Below are positions 1-8,060 of a DNA stretch of 64,000 nt, piece after piece. A program made the translations under genes and the position numbers. Position 1 is the first letter of the stretch, and each line of letters starts with the position of its first letter. The DNA is from CALCNS01 sp937897315 (lineage in GTDB: Bacteria; Bacillota; JAAYKD01). Location of the stretch: NCBI GenBank assembly GCA_036744005.1, contig DAINOJ010000008.1, positions 38,246-102,245 of the forward strand, in the 5' to 3' direction. The notes below the pieces were generated by a model. It saw only the letters and a program-made list of their open reading frames with translations, made no database searches and was not told the origin of the DNA.

Positions 1-388
1 CAGAACCACCTTTACCACCGCCAATCGGCAAGCCGGTCAAGCTGTTTTTAAAGGTTTGTTCAAATGCCAGGAATTTCATAATGCTGACATTGACGGAAGG
101 ATGGAAACGTAAGCCACCTTTGTATGGTCCAATCGCTCCATTGAATTGAATACGGAAAGCACGATTCACATGTACTTTACCAGCATCGTCAACCCAGGTG
201 ACACGGAAAGCAATTTGTCTTTCCGGTTCTACCATTCTCTCCAATAAACCCATCGCTTCGTATTCAGGATGTTGGTCAATCACGACTTCCAAACTTTTGA
301 ATACTTCTTCCACGGTTTGATGGAATTCGGGCTCTCCCGGATTACGGGTTTTCACTTGCTCCAGCACTCTTTGCATATAAGCATTCAT
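1..388 (-). CDS. gdhA: Glutamate dehydrogenase, N-terminal part (cut by window edge)
   Basis: This is the first 129 codons of a hexameric glutamate dehydrogenase, which interconverts glutamate and 2-oxoglutarate plus ammonia in the cytoplasm. The translated minus strand begins MNAYMQRVLEQ and shows the family blocks KGGLRFHPSVN and LPIGGGKGGS, whose lysines bind the substrate; the catalytic lysine and the NAD(P) domain lie beyond the window. The ATG at 386-388 is preceded by a strong GAGGAGG. The N-terminal helical extension and the FNGAIGPYKGG wording resemble the NADP-type GdhA of bacteria, but cofactor choice cannot be read from this part. It is transcribed away from the epimerase gene, so its promoter must lie in the 389-738 gap. 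Confidence 0.93.
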   Translation of the reverse strand, partial: MNAYMQRVLEQVKTRNPGEPEFHQTVEEVFKSLEVVIDQHPEYEAMGLLERMVEPERQIAFRVTWVDDAGKVHVNRAFRIQFNGAIGPYKGGLRFHPSVNVSIMKFLAFEQTFKNSLTGLPIGGGKGGS

Positions 389-738
389 AGGAAAAACCTC
401 CTCATCATTTTACAGTCTTCTTTTATAACGGTTTTCGCTATAAAAGACTACTGCTATTATCTATAAGTATAGCGAATGTCGTACAAAAGTCAAGGAAATT
501 AATATGAAGATTTTCATTGGTTGTATTGAATGGTCTATATATTCTGCCACTGTTCTTTTCCTGCTTTTTCATAGATAAAAGAACAAAAAAACCAAGCATA
601 TAAGATACTACAAATCCATTGAAATCTAATAATTAACTATTAAACAGTTTACTCTTTTCCTAAAAAAGGATTTCGAGTAGAGAAAATGGAATTGAATGTC
701 GTCAACATCCATCATCTTCACTATAAGGAGGGATTATT
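389..738. promoter_or_regulatory. Divergent intergenic region with inverted repeats
   Basis: This 350-bp AT-rich gap separates gdhA (minus) from the epimerase gene (plus) and holds no convincing gene. Close to gdhA it contains overlapping inverted repeats: TTTTATA (421-427) pairs with TATAAAA (439-445), and CGCTATA (436-442) pairs with TATAGCG (468-474). These could be operators for gdhA control, which is inference. A further stem, GTTCTTTT (552-559) with AAAAGAAC (577-584), sits mid-gap. The epimerase ribosome binding site AAGGAGGG lies just before its ATG. I did not find an unambiguous -35/-10 pair. Confidence 0.4.
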
Positions 739-1731
739 ATGAATCTATTTATCATTGGAGGAACAAGATTTATTGGCAGACACGTCGTTCGAGAATTACT
801 ATTAAGCGGGCACAAAATCACACTTTTTCATCGAGGAAACAACCCGCAGAACATTGAGGATCTGCCTGTAGAATCTCTCTATGGGGATCGTATGGCTCCC
901 GGTTCTATTGCATCTGTTATTGGTCATCGTCATTTTGATGCCGCCATCGACATGGTAGCGTACGACGCGCCAGAAACCCTCCTTGCAATGGAACAACTGG
1001 AATCCCATGTAGACCGATATCTCATGATTAGTACTGCTTCGGTTTATGCTCAGCCACATCACAGCCCGATGCACGAGACCGATGCACTTATTTATGATGA
1101 AGACCCTCGTCTTGCATATGGTCGAAAAAAAGTTGCGGCCGAAGAAGCGGCTTTCCGCTTCTCTGAAGAGGCAGATTTACCGGTTACTGTATTACGACTT
1201 CCAGCGGTTTATGGTGAGTACGATCACCAAGCTCGAGAATGGTATTTCATTAAGCGCTTATTCGACCAAAGAAAGTCCATGGTTTTACCGGAAGGAGGTT
1301 CCGGAGTGTATCATCGGGAGTATGCCGGAAATGTTGGTGTCCAATTGGACCTCTTACTGAAAACGAATAAGAGCTTTCAGCAGGTTTTTAATTCAGGTCA
1401 TCGTCACACACCCACCTACCGTGAGTTAGTGGAAACCGGTGCAAAATTATGTCAGCAATCCCTTAAGTTATATACCTTGCCACAGCCACTATTCCCAAAT
1501 ATTCCAAACTGCGCGAACCCCGGTATCTTTACTCAATCGGTTGCTAAGCTAGAATCCTTAGGTTACCAAGAAAAGTATGACATCGCTCATGGACTAAAAC
1601 GCACGATGGACTGGTTTGCTATGAACCCTATTACCGAATATTTACCAGTACAGCGAAATCAAGCCTGGCACTTTGATTACGATTGGGAAGATCGCATGAT
1701 CGCCACCGGCGTAGCACAACCATTGAATTAA
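739..1731 (+). CDS. NAD-dependent epimerase/dehydratase family protein (extended or atypical SDR)
   Basis: This 330-residue protein has an N-terminal Rossmann nucleotide-binding motif, GGTRFIG, at residues 7-13, and a YGRKK stretch (about 126-130) that fits the YxxxK catalytic pair of short-chain dehydrogenases, preceded by a STAS segment that supplies the serine. It probably acts on a nucleotide sugar or a related metabolite with NAD(P), but the substrate cannot be told. The GGTRFIG form of the motif is typical of the atypical SDR group that includes plant CSP41-like proteins. The start is the ATG after AAGGAGGG. A lipoprotein gene follows 21 bp downstream with its own ribosome binding site, so the two are probably co-transcribed. 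Confidence 0.85.
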   Translation: MNLFIIGGTRFIGRHVVRELLLSGHKITLFHRGNNPQNIEDLPVESLYGDRMAPGSIASVIGHRHFDAAIDMVAYDAPETLLAMEQLESHVDRYLMISTASVYAQPHHSPMHETDALIYDEDPRLAYGRKKVAAEEAAFRFSEEADLPVTVLRLPAVYGEYDHQAREWYFIKRLFDQRKSMVLPEGGSGVYHREYAGNVGVQLDLLLKTNKSFQQVFNSGHRHTPTYRELVETGAKLCQQSLKLYTLPQPLFPNIPNCANPGIFTQSVAKLESLGYQEKYDIAHGLKRTMDWFAMNPITEYLPVQRNQAWHFDYDWEDRMIATGVAQPLN

Positions 1732-1752
1732 CCGAAAGGAGGGTAATGAACC

Positions 1753-2277
1753 ATGAAATGCATCAAAAATGGTCTTCTGCTCTTCTTTATAATGGTTTTA
1801 TTGGGCGGATGTTCCATTTATGTACGTCCGGTTGTCCCGGATGATCATGGTAGTATTGTGGACCTTATCAAAAAAGATCCTTCTGCGCAAGAACCCTCCA
1901 CAGCAAAACCGGAAGAGATAAAACCTATTGAATCTCAGCCAGTACTCGAAAAACCTGTAGAAACGAAACCTGAGGAGCCAAAAAAGGAAGACCCACCTCC
2001 AGCAGTAACACCGGTTCAAGTACTCAAAGTACGAATCACCCCGGAGAATCCTGCCAAAGATGGATCGGTATCATTGTCAGTGGAAGGCCCTGCGAACACT
2101 CCTTACACAGCTGTATTTCACTTCAGAACCAGAGACTCGGTCATACAGGGTTATTGCGGAGTTCCATTTCAAGTTGCATTAGGTGGTGCTACCATCGGTT
2201 TTGAAGTAAAAGTCGAAGTCACGGCCCTTGTAGAAGGTCAAGTGCAGAAAGCTACCGCTTCCTTTACACCTAAATAA
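1753..2277 (+). CDS. Lipoprotein with Pro/Glu-rich linker and Ig-like C-terminal domain
   Basis: This 174-residue protein has a type II signal peptide: a short basic start, a hydrophobic stretch LLLFFIMVLL and the lipobox LGGC with the lipidated cysteine at residue 20. About 60 residues rich in Pro, Glu and Lys follow, as in a cell-wall-spanning linker, and then a beta-rich module of about 80 residues (from VLKVRITPENP onward) that looks like an immunoglobulin-like fold. The function is unknown. AAAGGAGGG precedes the ATG. Its last codons overlap the 3' end of the convergent histidine phosphatase gene by 8 bp, leaving no room for a terminator between them. Confidence 0.75.
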   Translation: MKCIKNGLLLFFIMVLLGGCSIYVRPVVPDDHGSIVDLIKKDPSAQEPSTAKPEEIKPIESQPVLEKPVETKPEEPKKEDPPPAVTPVQVLKVRITPENPAKDGSVSLSVEGPANTPYTAVFHFRTRDSVIQGYCGVPFQVALGGATIGFEVKVEVTALVEGQVQKATASFTPK

Positions 2278-2833
2278 TAGGAACTTCTTCTGCCCTTACA
2301 AATCTCTCCCCGTCAAATTCAAGGCGATAGATGCAGGGTGTTTTAGGTCTCATTGTCATGTAGCCCTCAAAACCAAAAGGGATAAAAGCATGCAATATAG
2401 TAGACATAGCGCAACCATGGGTCCCAACTCCAATGATTTGCCCAGGATGCATTCGCAAAATGCTCCGTATGGCTTTGAGGTTACGTTGCTGAACCGCCAT
2501 CAGCGATTCGCTCTCCGGAGCAGCAAATTCGAAATCTGCCCATTGCTGAGCCATATATTGGTCAAAATCACCTTGGAAAATCTCCTCTTTTAGTTCACGT
2601 TCACGCAAATCATATATGGAAACGATTTTCATATTAAGGAGATTTGCCAGTGGCTGAAGAGTTTGTTGAGTACGAATATAGGTACTCGCATATAAGGCTT
2701 GAAACGGAACATCAGCAAGGGTTTTCGCCACTCTTTGCGCTCCTTCTTGTCCTTTGGCAGTTAGTGGACGAAGTGTTTGGTCTTTATTTGTGTTATCCGA
2801 TTGTGCATGACGAATCAAATACAACGTTGTCAT
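2270..2833 (-). CDS. Histidine phosphatase family protein (phosphoglycerate mutase-like)
   Basis: This 187-residue protein carries the family motif LIRHAQS at residues 6-12, where the histidine becomes phosphorylated, and the second histidine in VGTHGCAMS near residue 137. It belongs to the broad histidine phosphatase superfamily of mutases and phosphatases acting on small phosphorylated molecules. The actual substrate (alpha-ribazole phosphate, phosphoglycerate or another) cannot be told, and RHAQ in place of the usual RHGE argues against a canonical glycolytic mutase. AAAGGAGG precedes the ATG. It lies downstream of glyA, but a terminator separates them, so it probably has its own promoter. 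Confidence 0.82.
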   Translation of the reverse strand: MTTLYLIRHAQSDNTNKDQTLRPLTAKGQEGAQRVAKTLADVPFQALYASTYIRTQQTLQPLANLLNMKIVSIYDLRERELKEEIFQGDFDQYMAQQWADFEFAAPESESLMAVQQRNLKAIRSILRMHPGQIIGVGTHGCAMSTILHAFIPFGFEGYMTMRPKTPCIYRLEFDGERFVRAEEVPII

Positions 2834-2855
2834 AGTCGTCCTCCTTTACATGTTT

Positions 2856-2892
2856 AAAAAAAGGCTACGGATCTCTCCGCAGCCCTTTTTTT
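2856..2892 (-). terminator. Rho-independent terminator after glyA
   Basis: On the minus strand the glyA stop codon is embedded at the start of a stem (GGCT/AGCC and CGGA/TCCG with one internal mismatch and a 4-base loop) flanked by runs of seven A and seven T, giving a U-tract in the transcript. The A/T symmetry means it could work in both directions, but only glyA reads into it. Confidence 0.85.
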
Positions 2893-4147
2893 ATTGTTCG
2901 TTGTACAACGGGAACTTGGCGCAAAGTTCCGCTACCATACCACGGCATTTCTCCAAAACAGCTTCATCACTTCGATTTGCTACTGCCAACTCAATCACTT
3001 CGGCAATCACATCCATAGCAGCTTCATCGAACCCGCGAGTGGTTACAGCAGGTGTACCTAACCGGATGCCACTGGTGATAAACGGACTGGCTGTCTCAAA
3101 GGGAACCGTATTCTTATTACAAGTAATATGAATTTCCCCTAACAATTTCTCGGCATCTTTTCCTGTGATATTTTTATTTCTAAGGTCTACCAACATGAGA
3201 TGATTATCGGTACCATCTGAAATCAAATTGAACCCGCGTTTGACCAACGCTGCAGCCAGTGCTTGAGCATTGTTAATCACTCGTTGTTGATATTTTTGGA
3301 ACTCAGGATCCATCGCTTCTTTAAAAGCAACCGCTTTCGCTGCAATGATGTGCATTAAAGGTCCACCCTGAATGCCGGGGAACATGGCTTTGTCAATGGC
3401 TTTGGCATATTGCTTTTTACAGAGAATCATGCCGCCACGAGGTCCGCGCAATGTTTTATGGGTAGTCGTCGTGACAAAATCGGCATAGGGAACCGGGTTC
3501 ATATGTAAACCGGCAGCAACTAAGCCGGCGATGTGTGCCATGTCGACCATGAACATAGCTCCCACTTCTTGGGCAATTTCGCTGAAACGTTTGAAATCGA
3601 TTTCCCGAGAATATGCTGATGCACCTGCCACAATCATTTTGGGTTTGCATTCTTTGGCAATGCGATGTACTTCATCATAATTGATTCTGCCCGTTTCTTT
3701 GTCCACACCATAGGCTACAAAATTGTAGAGTATACCGGAAATGTTGACTGGCGAACCATGGGTCAAGTGGCCACCATGGGATAAGTCCATACCTAATACG
3801 GTATCCCCTGGTTTTAAGACAGCCATATAAACACCGGTATTGGCTTGGGAACCAGAGTGGGGTTGCACGTTAGCATGATCGGCACCAAATAATGCTTTGG
3901 CTCGATCCCTGGCTAAATCTTCAGCAATATCTACAAATTCGCAGCCACCATAGTAGCGTTTAGCCGGATACCCTTCGGCATACTTGTTTGTCAAGACCGA
4001 ACCGGCAGCTTGCATAACGGCTTTGCTAACAAAGTTTTCCGAAGCAATAAGCTCGATATGACTTTTTTGTCGATTCAATTCCAAATCCATCGCTTCGGCG
4101 ATTTCTGGATCGAATGCTCTCAATTCTGGGAATTCATTGATTTTCAT
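2891..4147 (-). CDS. glyA: Serine hydroxymethyltransferase
   Basis: GlyA converts serine and tetrahydrofolate to glycine and 5,10-methylene-tetrahydrofolate, the main one-carbon source of the cell. The 418-residue protein has the hallmark segments IELIASENF near the N terminus, HSGSQAN, and the pyridoxal phosphate lysine in TTTTHKTLRGPRGG at about residue 231. I chose the ATG at 4145-4147 (MKINEFPEL) because GAGGAGGAG lies six bases upstream; an upstream in-frame start would add 13 residues without family similarity. It is next to the rpiB-ywlG fusion, the same order as ywlE-ywlF-ywlG-glyA in Bacillus. A terminator follows directly. Confidence 0.97.
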   Translation of the reverse strand: MKINEFPELRAFDPEIAEAMDLELNRQKSHIELIASENFVSKAVMQAAGSVLTNKYAEGYPAKRYYGGCEFVDIAEDLARDRAKALFGADHANVQPHSGSQANTGVYMAVLKPGDTVLGMDLSHGGHLTHGSPVNISGILYNFVAYGVDKETGRINYDEVHRIAKECKPKMIVAGASAYSREIDFKRFSEIAQEVGAMFMVDMAHIAGLVAAGLHMNPVPYADFVTTTTHKTLRGPRGGMILCKKQYAKAIDKAMFPGIQGGPLMHIIAAKAVAFKEAMDPEFQKYQQRVINNAQALAAALVKRGFNLISDGTDNHLMLVDLRNKNITGKDAEKLLGEIHITCNKNTVPFETASPFITSGIRLGTPAVTTRGFDEAAMDVIAEVIELAVANRSDEAVLEKCRGMVAELCAKFPLYNEQ

Positions 4148-4216
4148 GGGTTTCTCCTCCTCGTGTTCACTAGTTTCTATTGGCAAACTTCTGATAACAG
4201 AAGATAGCTCACAAAT

Positions 4217-5251
4217 TTAAACGCCACGATTGGCTTCTTGTTCTTGATCTACGCTGTACACTGCTCGTTTCCCTCCAATGAGAGGTGGACGGGTATAAGC
4301 AGCTTGTACCAAAGCGGATCCGATGTAACGGTGGGTTAAGCGTAAAGGAACCGCAACCCACTTGAGATGCATTCCAATCAAGGTGTTTCCGATGTCCAAA
4401 CCACCACGTGCTTGGTGTTCTAAGCTACTCACAACAACGGCTTCCGGCAGTTTACGATAGGCATGGGTTGCCATGGCCCCTCCCGCATGCGGTGCAGGAA
4501 CCACGGATACCTGTTGCAATCGATACTGCTCCATCATACTTCTGGATACCACAACTGCACGATTTAAATGTTCACAACATTGAAATGCCAAATGAATCTT
4601 TAAACGTTCTGCCGCATTGTTCAGTCCAGCGAATACTGCAGCAGCCGTTTCGGCATTGGAATCAGACCCTATACGCTTACCACGCACTTCGCTAGTGCTA
4701 CATCCAATGACCAGCAAATCTCCTTCATGTAGATACCCTTTTTCAAACGTTTCCATTAACACATCGTCTGCCTGCCGAGTTAAATCCACCATATTAGGAG
4801 CTGCTTCTACCCCAGCTGTCTTTGCCGGTTCTAATTTCTCGATACGTCGAACATGCCGACCTCCACTAAATTCAGCACCTAACCAGGTGTCCACAATAGA
4901 CAAAGCCAGTCCGCTTCCAATAACCCTAGCACCCATACACAAAACATTGCTGTCATTATGCTCTTTCGTTGCTTTCGCACTAAAAACATCATGGACCAAT
5001 GCGGCACGAATCCCGGGTTGTTTGTTCGCCGCAATACTCATTCCTATGCCGGTGCCACAAATAAAAATTCCTACATCCGCTTTTCCGGAGGTAATCGCTT
5101 GAGCTGCGGGAATAGCATAATCCGGATAATCCACCGATTCATTGGAGTAACACCCAAAATCCTCAACTTCATACCCTTTTGTCAAACAATACTGCTTTAC
5201 TTCTTCTTTTAAGCCAAAGCCACCATGATCGGCTGCGAAAGCGATCTTCAT
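4217..5251 (-). CDS. rpiB: Fusion of ribose-5-phosphate isomerase B and YwlG/DUF436 (TIGR01440) protein
   Basis: Residues 1 to about 148 are a full RpiB/LacAB isomerase: ADHGG at 7-11, the active-site cysteine in ICGTGIGMS at 65, and the HNDSN block, which interconvert ribose-5- and ribulose-5-phosphate. After a short linker, residues from about 155 to 344 form a complete DUF436 domain (IGCSTSEVRGKRIGS, FQCCEHLNRA, PHAGGAMATHAY), the family of Bacillus YwlG, whose role is unknown. In Bacillus these are the neighbouring genes ywlF and ywlG; here they are one uninterrupted frame. Some RpiB-like proteins act on allose or galactose phosphates, so the exact sugar is uncertain. AGGAGG precedes the ATG. 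Confidence 0.92.
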   Translation of the reverse strand: MKIAFAADHGGFGLKEEVKQYCLTKGYEVEDFGCYSNESVDYPDYAIPAAQAITSGKADVGIFICGTGIGMSIAANKQPGIRAALVHDVFSAKATKEHNDSNVLCMGARVIGSGLALSIVDTWLGAEFSGGRHVRRIEKLEPAKTAGVEAAPNMVDLTRQADDVLMETFEKGYLHEGDLLVIGCSTSEVRGKRIGSDSNAETAAAVFAGLNNAAERLKIHLAFQCCEHLNRAVVVSRSMMEQYRLQQVSVVPAPHAGGAMATHAYRKLPEAVVVSSLEHQARGGLDIGNTLIGMHLKWVAVPLRLTHRYIGSALVQAAYTRPPLIGGKRAVYSVDQEQEANRGV

Positions 5252-5277
5252 TGGAATTCCTCCTGTTCGATAAAACT

Positions 5278-5793
5278 CTAGGATTGATCTTGCAGCAAAG
5301 TGGCCAGTTTATCCATGAGCGCCGATAAGCTATCTTTGAGTTGTAATGCCGTATGCCGATACACTTCTAACGACTGCCCATAGGGATCCGGAATGTCTGT
5401 TTGCTCCGCTCCGACATAACGATTGAGCACAAAGGTTTTTGCAGCCAGTCCTTGAAATCGACTCAAAAGCATGCTTCGATGTTGGTTGGTCATTGTAAAT
5501 ACTAAGTCCGCTTTATTCAGCATGTCTTCCGTGACGAGTTTTGCATGATGCTCATCGAGAGACAAGCCCATTTCTGCCATTACTTTCTTAGCCGATTCAC
5601 TCGCTTCGTCTCCATCATTGGCAGACAAACCGGCAGAAGTATATTCGGCCTGAGGTAAATGAGCTGTTTTACCATGAATCTCTTTTGCTAACACCTGCGC
5701 CATGGGACTTCGGCAGGTGTTACCCGTACATACAAATAAAACCTTTAAAGGTTTCGGCTCGAATTTCGGTTTTCTATGATTCAATTCCGTCAA
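5278..5793 (-). CDS. ywlE: Low-molecular-weight protein phosphatase, YwlE type
   Basis: The 171-residue protein has the P-loop VCTGNTCRSPMA with nucleophile Cys22 and Arg28, and the general acid aspartate in DIPDPYG near residue 136. The threonine inside CTGNTCRS is the residue that in Bacillus YwlE gives preference for phospho-arginine over phospho-tyrosine, so protein-arginine phosphatase activity is plausible; this is inference, and no McsB kinase is visible here. The start is TTG at 5791-5793 with AAAGGAG ten bases upstream. It overlaps the end of the ywlC-type gene by 20 bp, indicating translational coupling. About 15 residues precede the usual family start. Confidence 0.9.
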   Translation of the reverse strand: MTELNHRKPKFEPKPLKVLFVCTGNTCRSPMAQVLAKEIHGKTAHLPQAEYTSAGLSANDGDEASESAKKVMAEMGLSLDEHHAKLVTEDMLNKADLVFTMTNQHRSMLLSRFQGLAAKTFVLNRYVGAEQTDIPDPYGQSLEVYRHTALQLKDSLSALMDKLATLLQDQS

Positions 5794-6835
5794 GTCGTAT
5801 CCACTCCTTTGCCGCTTTCACCATTCTGTTCATCACAGCTCTTCCCAAATCCTTCTCACTCACACCTTGTAGCAAAATACGATGAACTCCGCCAGCATCA
5901 CACTCACGAAAACACCGGAATAACTCTTGAGCCGTTCGATGTAACATGATTTCTTCTTCAGGGTCCGATAAATCAAAGACCAAATCCGCTGCAGTTGAAC
6001 ATGGATATTGTGTTAAAATAACGGCAACTTTAACACCATTATTATGAGCTTCTTCGATTGCATCCTTCATGTGCTGGCAAACCGCTCGTTGTGATCCGGA
6101 ATACAACGTGATTGGAGCGCTTGGCGAATAATGCTGATATTTCATGCCGGGAGCTCTAGGAATACTGACCTCGGATATGTGTGGATTTGGCACGTCAAGT
6201 AAATCTGGTAGAAACGGCAACAGCATTTCGAAAGTAACCGCCCCAGGTCTTAAGATGACAGGACGAGTGCGATTTAAATCGAGAACCGTCGACTCCACAC
6301 CTTCACGGCACGGTCCACCATTGAGGATTAAGGGGATTCTGCCCTGAAGGTCGAACATAACATGCTCTGCTGAAGTGGGACTGGGTCTTCCGGAGATATT
6401 TGCACTCGGTGCTGCTATGGGCAATCCGCAGGCTTGTATTAAGTTCAATGCAACCGGATGATCCGGCATGCGCACCGCCACAGTAGATAGTCCAGCAGTT
6501 ATCTCGTCTGGAATGCGTGATGATCTTGGCAAAACCAACGTTAATGGCCCAGGCCAAAACTGGTGTATTAGTTCTTCAGCTTTGATAGACAAATCACTCA
6601 CAACTGCTCTAGCCATTTCAATGGAATCCACGTGAACGATAAGAGGATTGTCGGACGGTCTTCCTTTTGCTGTGAAAATATTTTGAATGGCATTGCGGTT
6701 ATAAGCCGATCCACCCAGCCCATAAACGGTTTCCGTAGGGAAAGCTACCAGCTGACCATCCTTCAATAAAGCAGCCGCCTGAAATAAATCATTACTATTG
6801 CAGCCAGCGGTGCAATCTACTATGCGGGTTAACAT
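5774..6835 (-). CDS. ywlC: L-threonylcarbamoyladenylate synthase (Sua5/YwlC)
   Basis: This enzyme makes threonylcarbamoyl-AMP from threonine, bicarbonate and ATP, the first step of the t6A37 modification of tRNAs reading ANN codons. The 353-residue length shows the long Sua5 form: a YrdC domain at residues 1-200 with PTETVYGLG, KGRPSDNPL and APSANISGRPSPT, followed by the smaller Sua5 domain. The ATG at 6833-6835 fits GAGGAAG eight bases upstream better than an in-frame GTG nine bases earlier. It overlaps ywlE, as expected for the conserved ywlC-ywlE order. Confidence 0.95.
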   Translation of the reverse strand: MLTRIVDCTAGCNSNDLFQAAALLKDGQLVAFPTETVYGLGGSAYNRNAIQNIFTAKGRPSDNPLIVHVDSIEMARAVVSDLSIKAEELIHQFWPGPLTLVLPRSSRIPDEITAGLSTVAVRMPDHPVALNLIQACGLPIAAPSANISGRPSPTSAEHVMFDLQGRIPLILNGGPCREGVESTVLDLNRTRPVILRPGAVTFEMLLPFLPDLLDVPNPHISEVSIPRAPGMKYQHYSPSAPITLYSGSQRAVCQHMKDAIEEAHNNGVKVAVILTQYPCSTAADLVFDLSDPEEEIMLHRTAQELFRCFRECDAGGVHRILLQGVSEKDLGRAVMNRMVKAAKEWIRLDGIES

Positions 6836-6863
6836 GATTATCACTTCCTCGTCTCCGATTAGG

Positions 6864-8009
6864 TTAGAGGCACTTGCGACCCATACTCCATACCTGTTTC
6901 AGTTCTAGTCGGTCATCCAATACGACCAAATCAGCATCCCGCCCTGGTGTAAGGCTTCCCTTAGTAGATTCAATTCCCATGGCCAGAGCCGGTGTTTGCG
7001 TTGCCATTTTCACAGCAACCTGTAAGGCGACTCCGCCCAATTTCACCGCATTACGGACCGCTTGTACCATGGTCAGTTTACTTCCGGCGATGGTGCCATC
7101 TTCTAAATAAAAGGCATTGCTGCCAGATACGACCTTTTGGTTTCCCATATAAAACTCTTCTATGTCTTCTCCAGTTCCCTTCAAAGAGTCTGTGATTAAA
7201 AGGACGCCGTCTGATCCCTTGGCTTTCATGGCCAACTTCACCATCGCGGGGTGAACATGAACTCCATCACATATCAACTGAGCTCTCAACTCTTTACTGA
7301 CCAAAGCAGCTGCCGACAAACCCGGTGCTCTGCGATCGAGACCAGTCATTGCGTTATATAAATGCGTAACTTGGCTCATTCCCCAGGTTGTCGATAGAGT
7401 TCCAATGTCATATTCCGCTTCCGAATGACCTGCAGAGAAACGAATCCCTTTCCCAATACCATAGCGAATCATTTCTTTCACGCCATCCACTTCCGGAGCT
7501 ACCGTCATCAGCTTTACCGCAGGAGAATCGAAGAAGGCAGCATACTCTTCTTCAAGTGGCAAACGAATAAAATCACCGGCTTGAGCTCCTTTTCTTGCTT
7601 CCGAGAGATACGGCCCTTCCAGATGAACACCCAAGACTATTCTCTTTAAATCCGGCTCTTGCATTGCTTTTTCCACTGCATCAATGACACGGTTGAGCAT
7701 CCCACGATTATGAGTCACCGTTGTCGGATACAACGCTGTGGTACCGTGCTGAAGATGAAAGTTGGCCAAAGTTCGAATGGCATCCACGGTGCCATCCATC
7801 GCATCCGCACCACCACCCCCGTGGACATGTACATCAATAAAACCCGGCAGCAACCAACTGTCGGCTAAGGAAATCTTTTCATACTCCACCGGAATTTCAT
7901 TCTCGGATACAAAACCAGAAATTCTTCCGTCTTTCACCAAGAGGGCTGATCCAGATAATACTTGCTCCGGTGTCATGATTCTGCCGCGATAAAATGCAAC
8001 AGTTCCCAT
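6864..8009 (-). CDS. nagA: N-acetylglucosamine-6-phosphate deacetylase
   Basis: NagA removes acetate from GlcNAc-6-phosphate in amino-sugar catabolism and cell-wall recycling. The protein is a metal-dependent amidohydrolase with the LPGFIDVHVHGGGG metal site near residues 54-67, HLEGPYL, FSAGHSEA, THLYNAM and the catalytic aspartate in LITDSL. I chose the second of two adjacent ATG codons (8007-8009), five bases from AGGAG; the first is only two bases away. No nagB or sugar transporter is nearby, so it looks like a stand-alone gene inserted between ywlC and prmC relative to the Bacillus order. Confidence 0.94.
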   Translation of the reverse strand: MGTVAFYRGRIMTPEQVLSGSALLVKDGRISGFVSENEIPVEYEKISLADSWLLPGFIDVHVHGGGGADAMDGTVDAIRTLANFHLQHGTTALYPTTVTHNRGMLNRVIDAVEKAMQEPDLKRIVLGVHLEGPYLSEARKGAQAGDFIRLPLEEEYAAFFDSPAVKLMTVAPEVDGVKEMIRYGIGKGIRFSAGHSEAEYDIGTLSTTWGMSQVTHLYNAMTGLDRRAPGLSAAALVSKELRAQLICDGVHVHPAMVKLAMKAKGSDGVLLITDSLKGTGEDIEEFYMGNQKVVSGSNAFYLEDGTIAGSKLTMVQAVRNAVKLGGVALQVAVKMATQTPALAMGIESTKGSLTPGRDADLVVLDDRLELKQVWSMGRKCL

Positions 8010-8060
8010 CATTTCTCCTACTTTCAGCATTGTAGCAATCGTTTTTCATCAGTTCGCACT

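Noticed and set aside
4148..4186. Longer glyA N terminus
   Set aside because: The extra 13 codons include the ribosome binding site of the chosen start and do not resemble the family.
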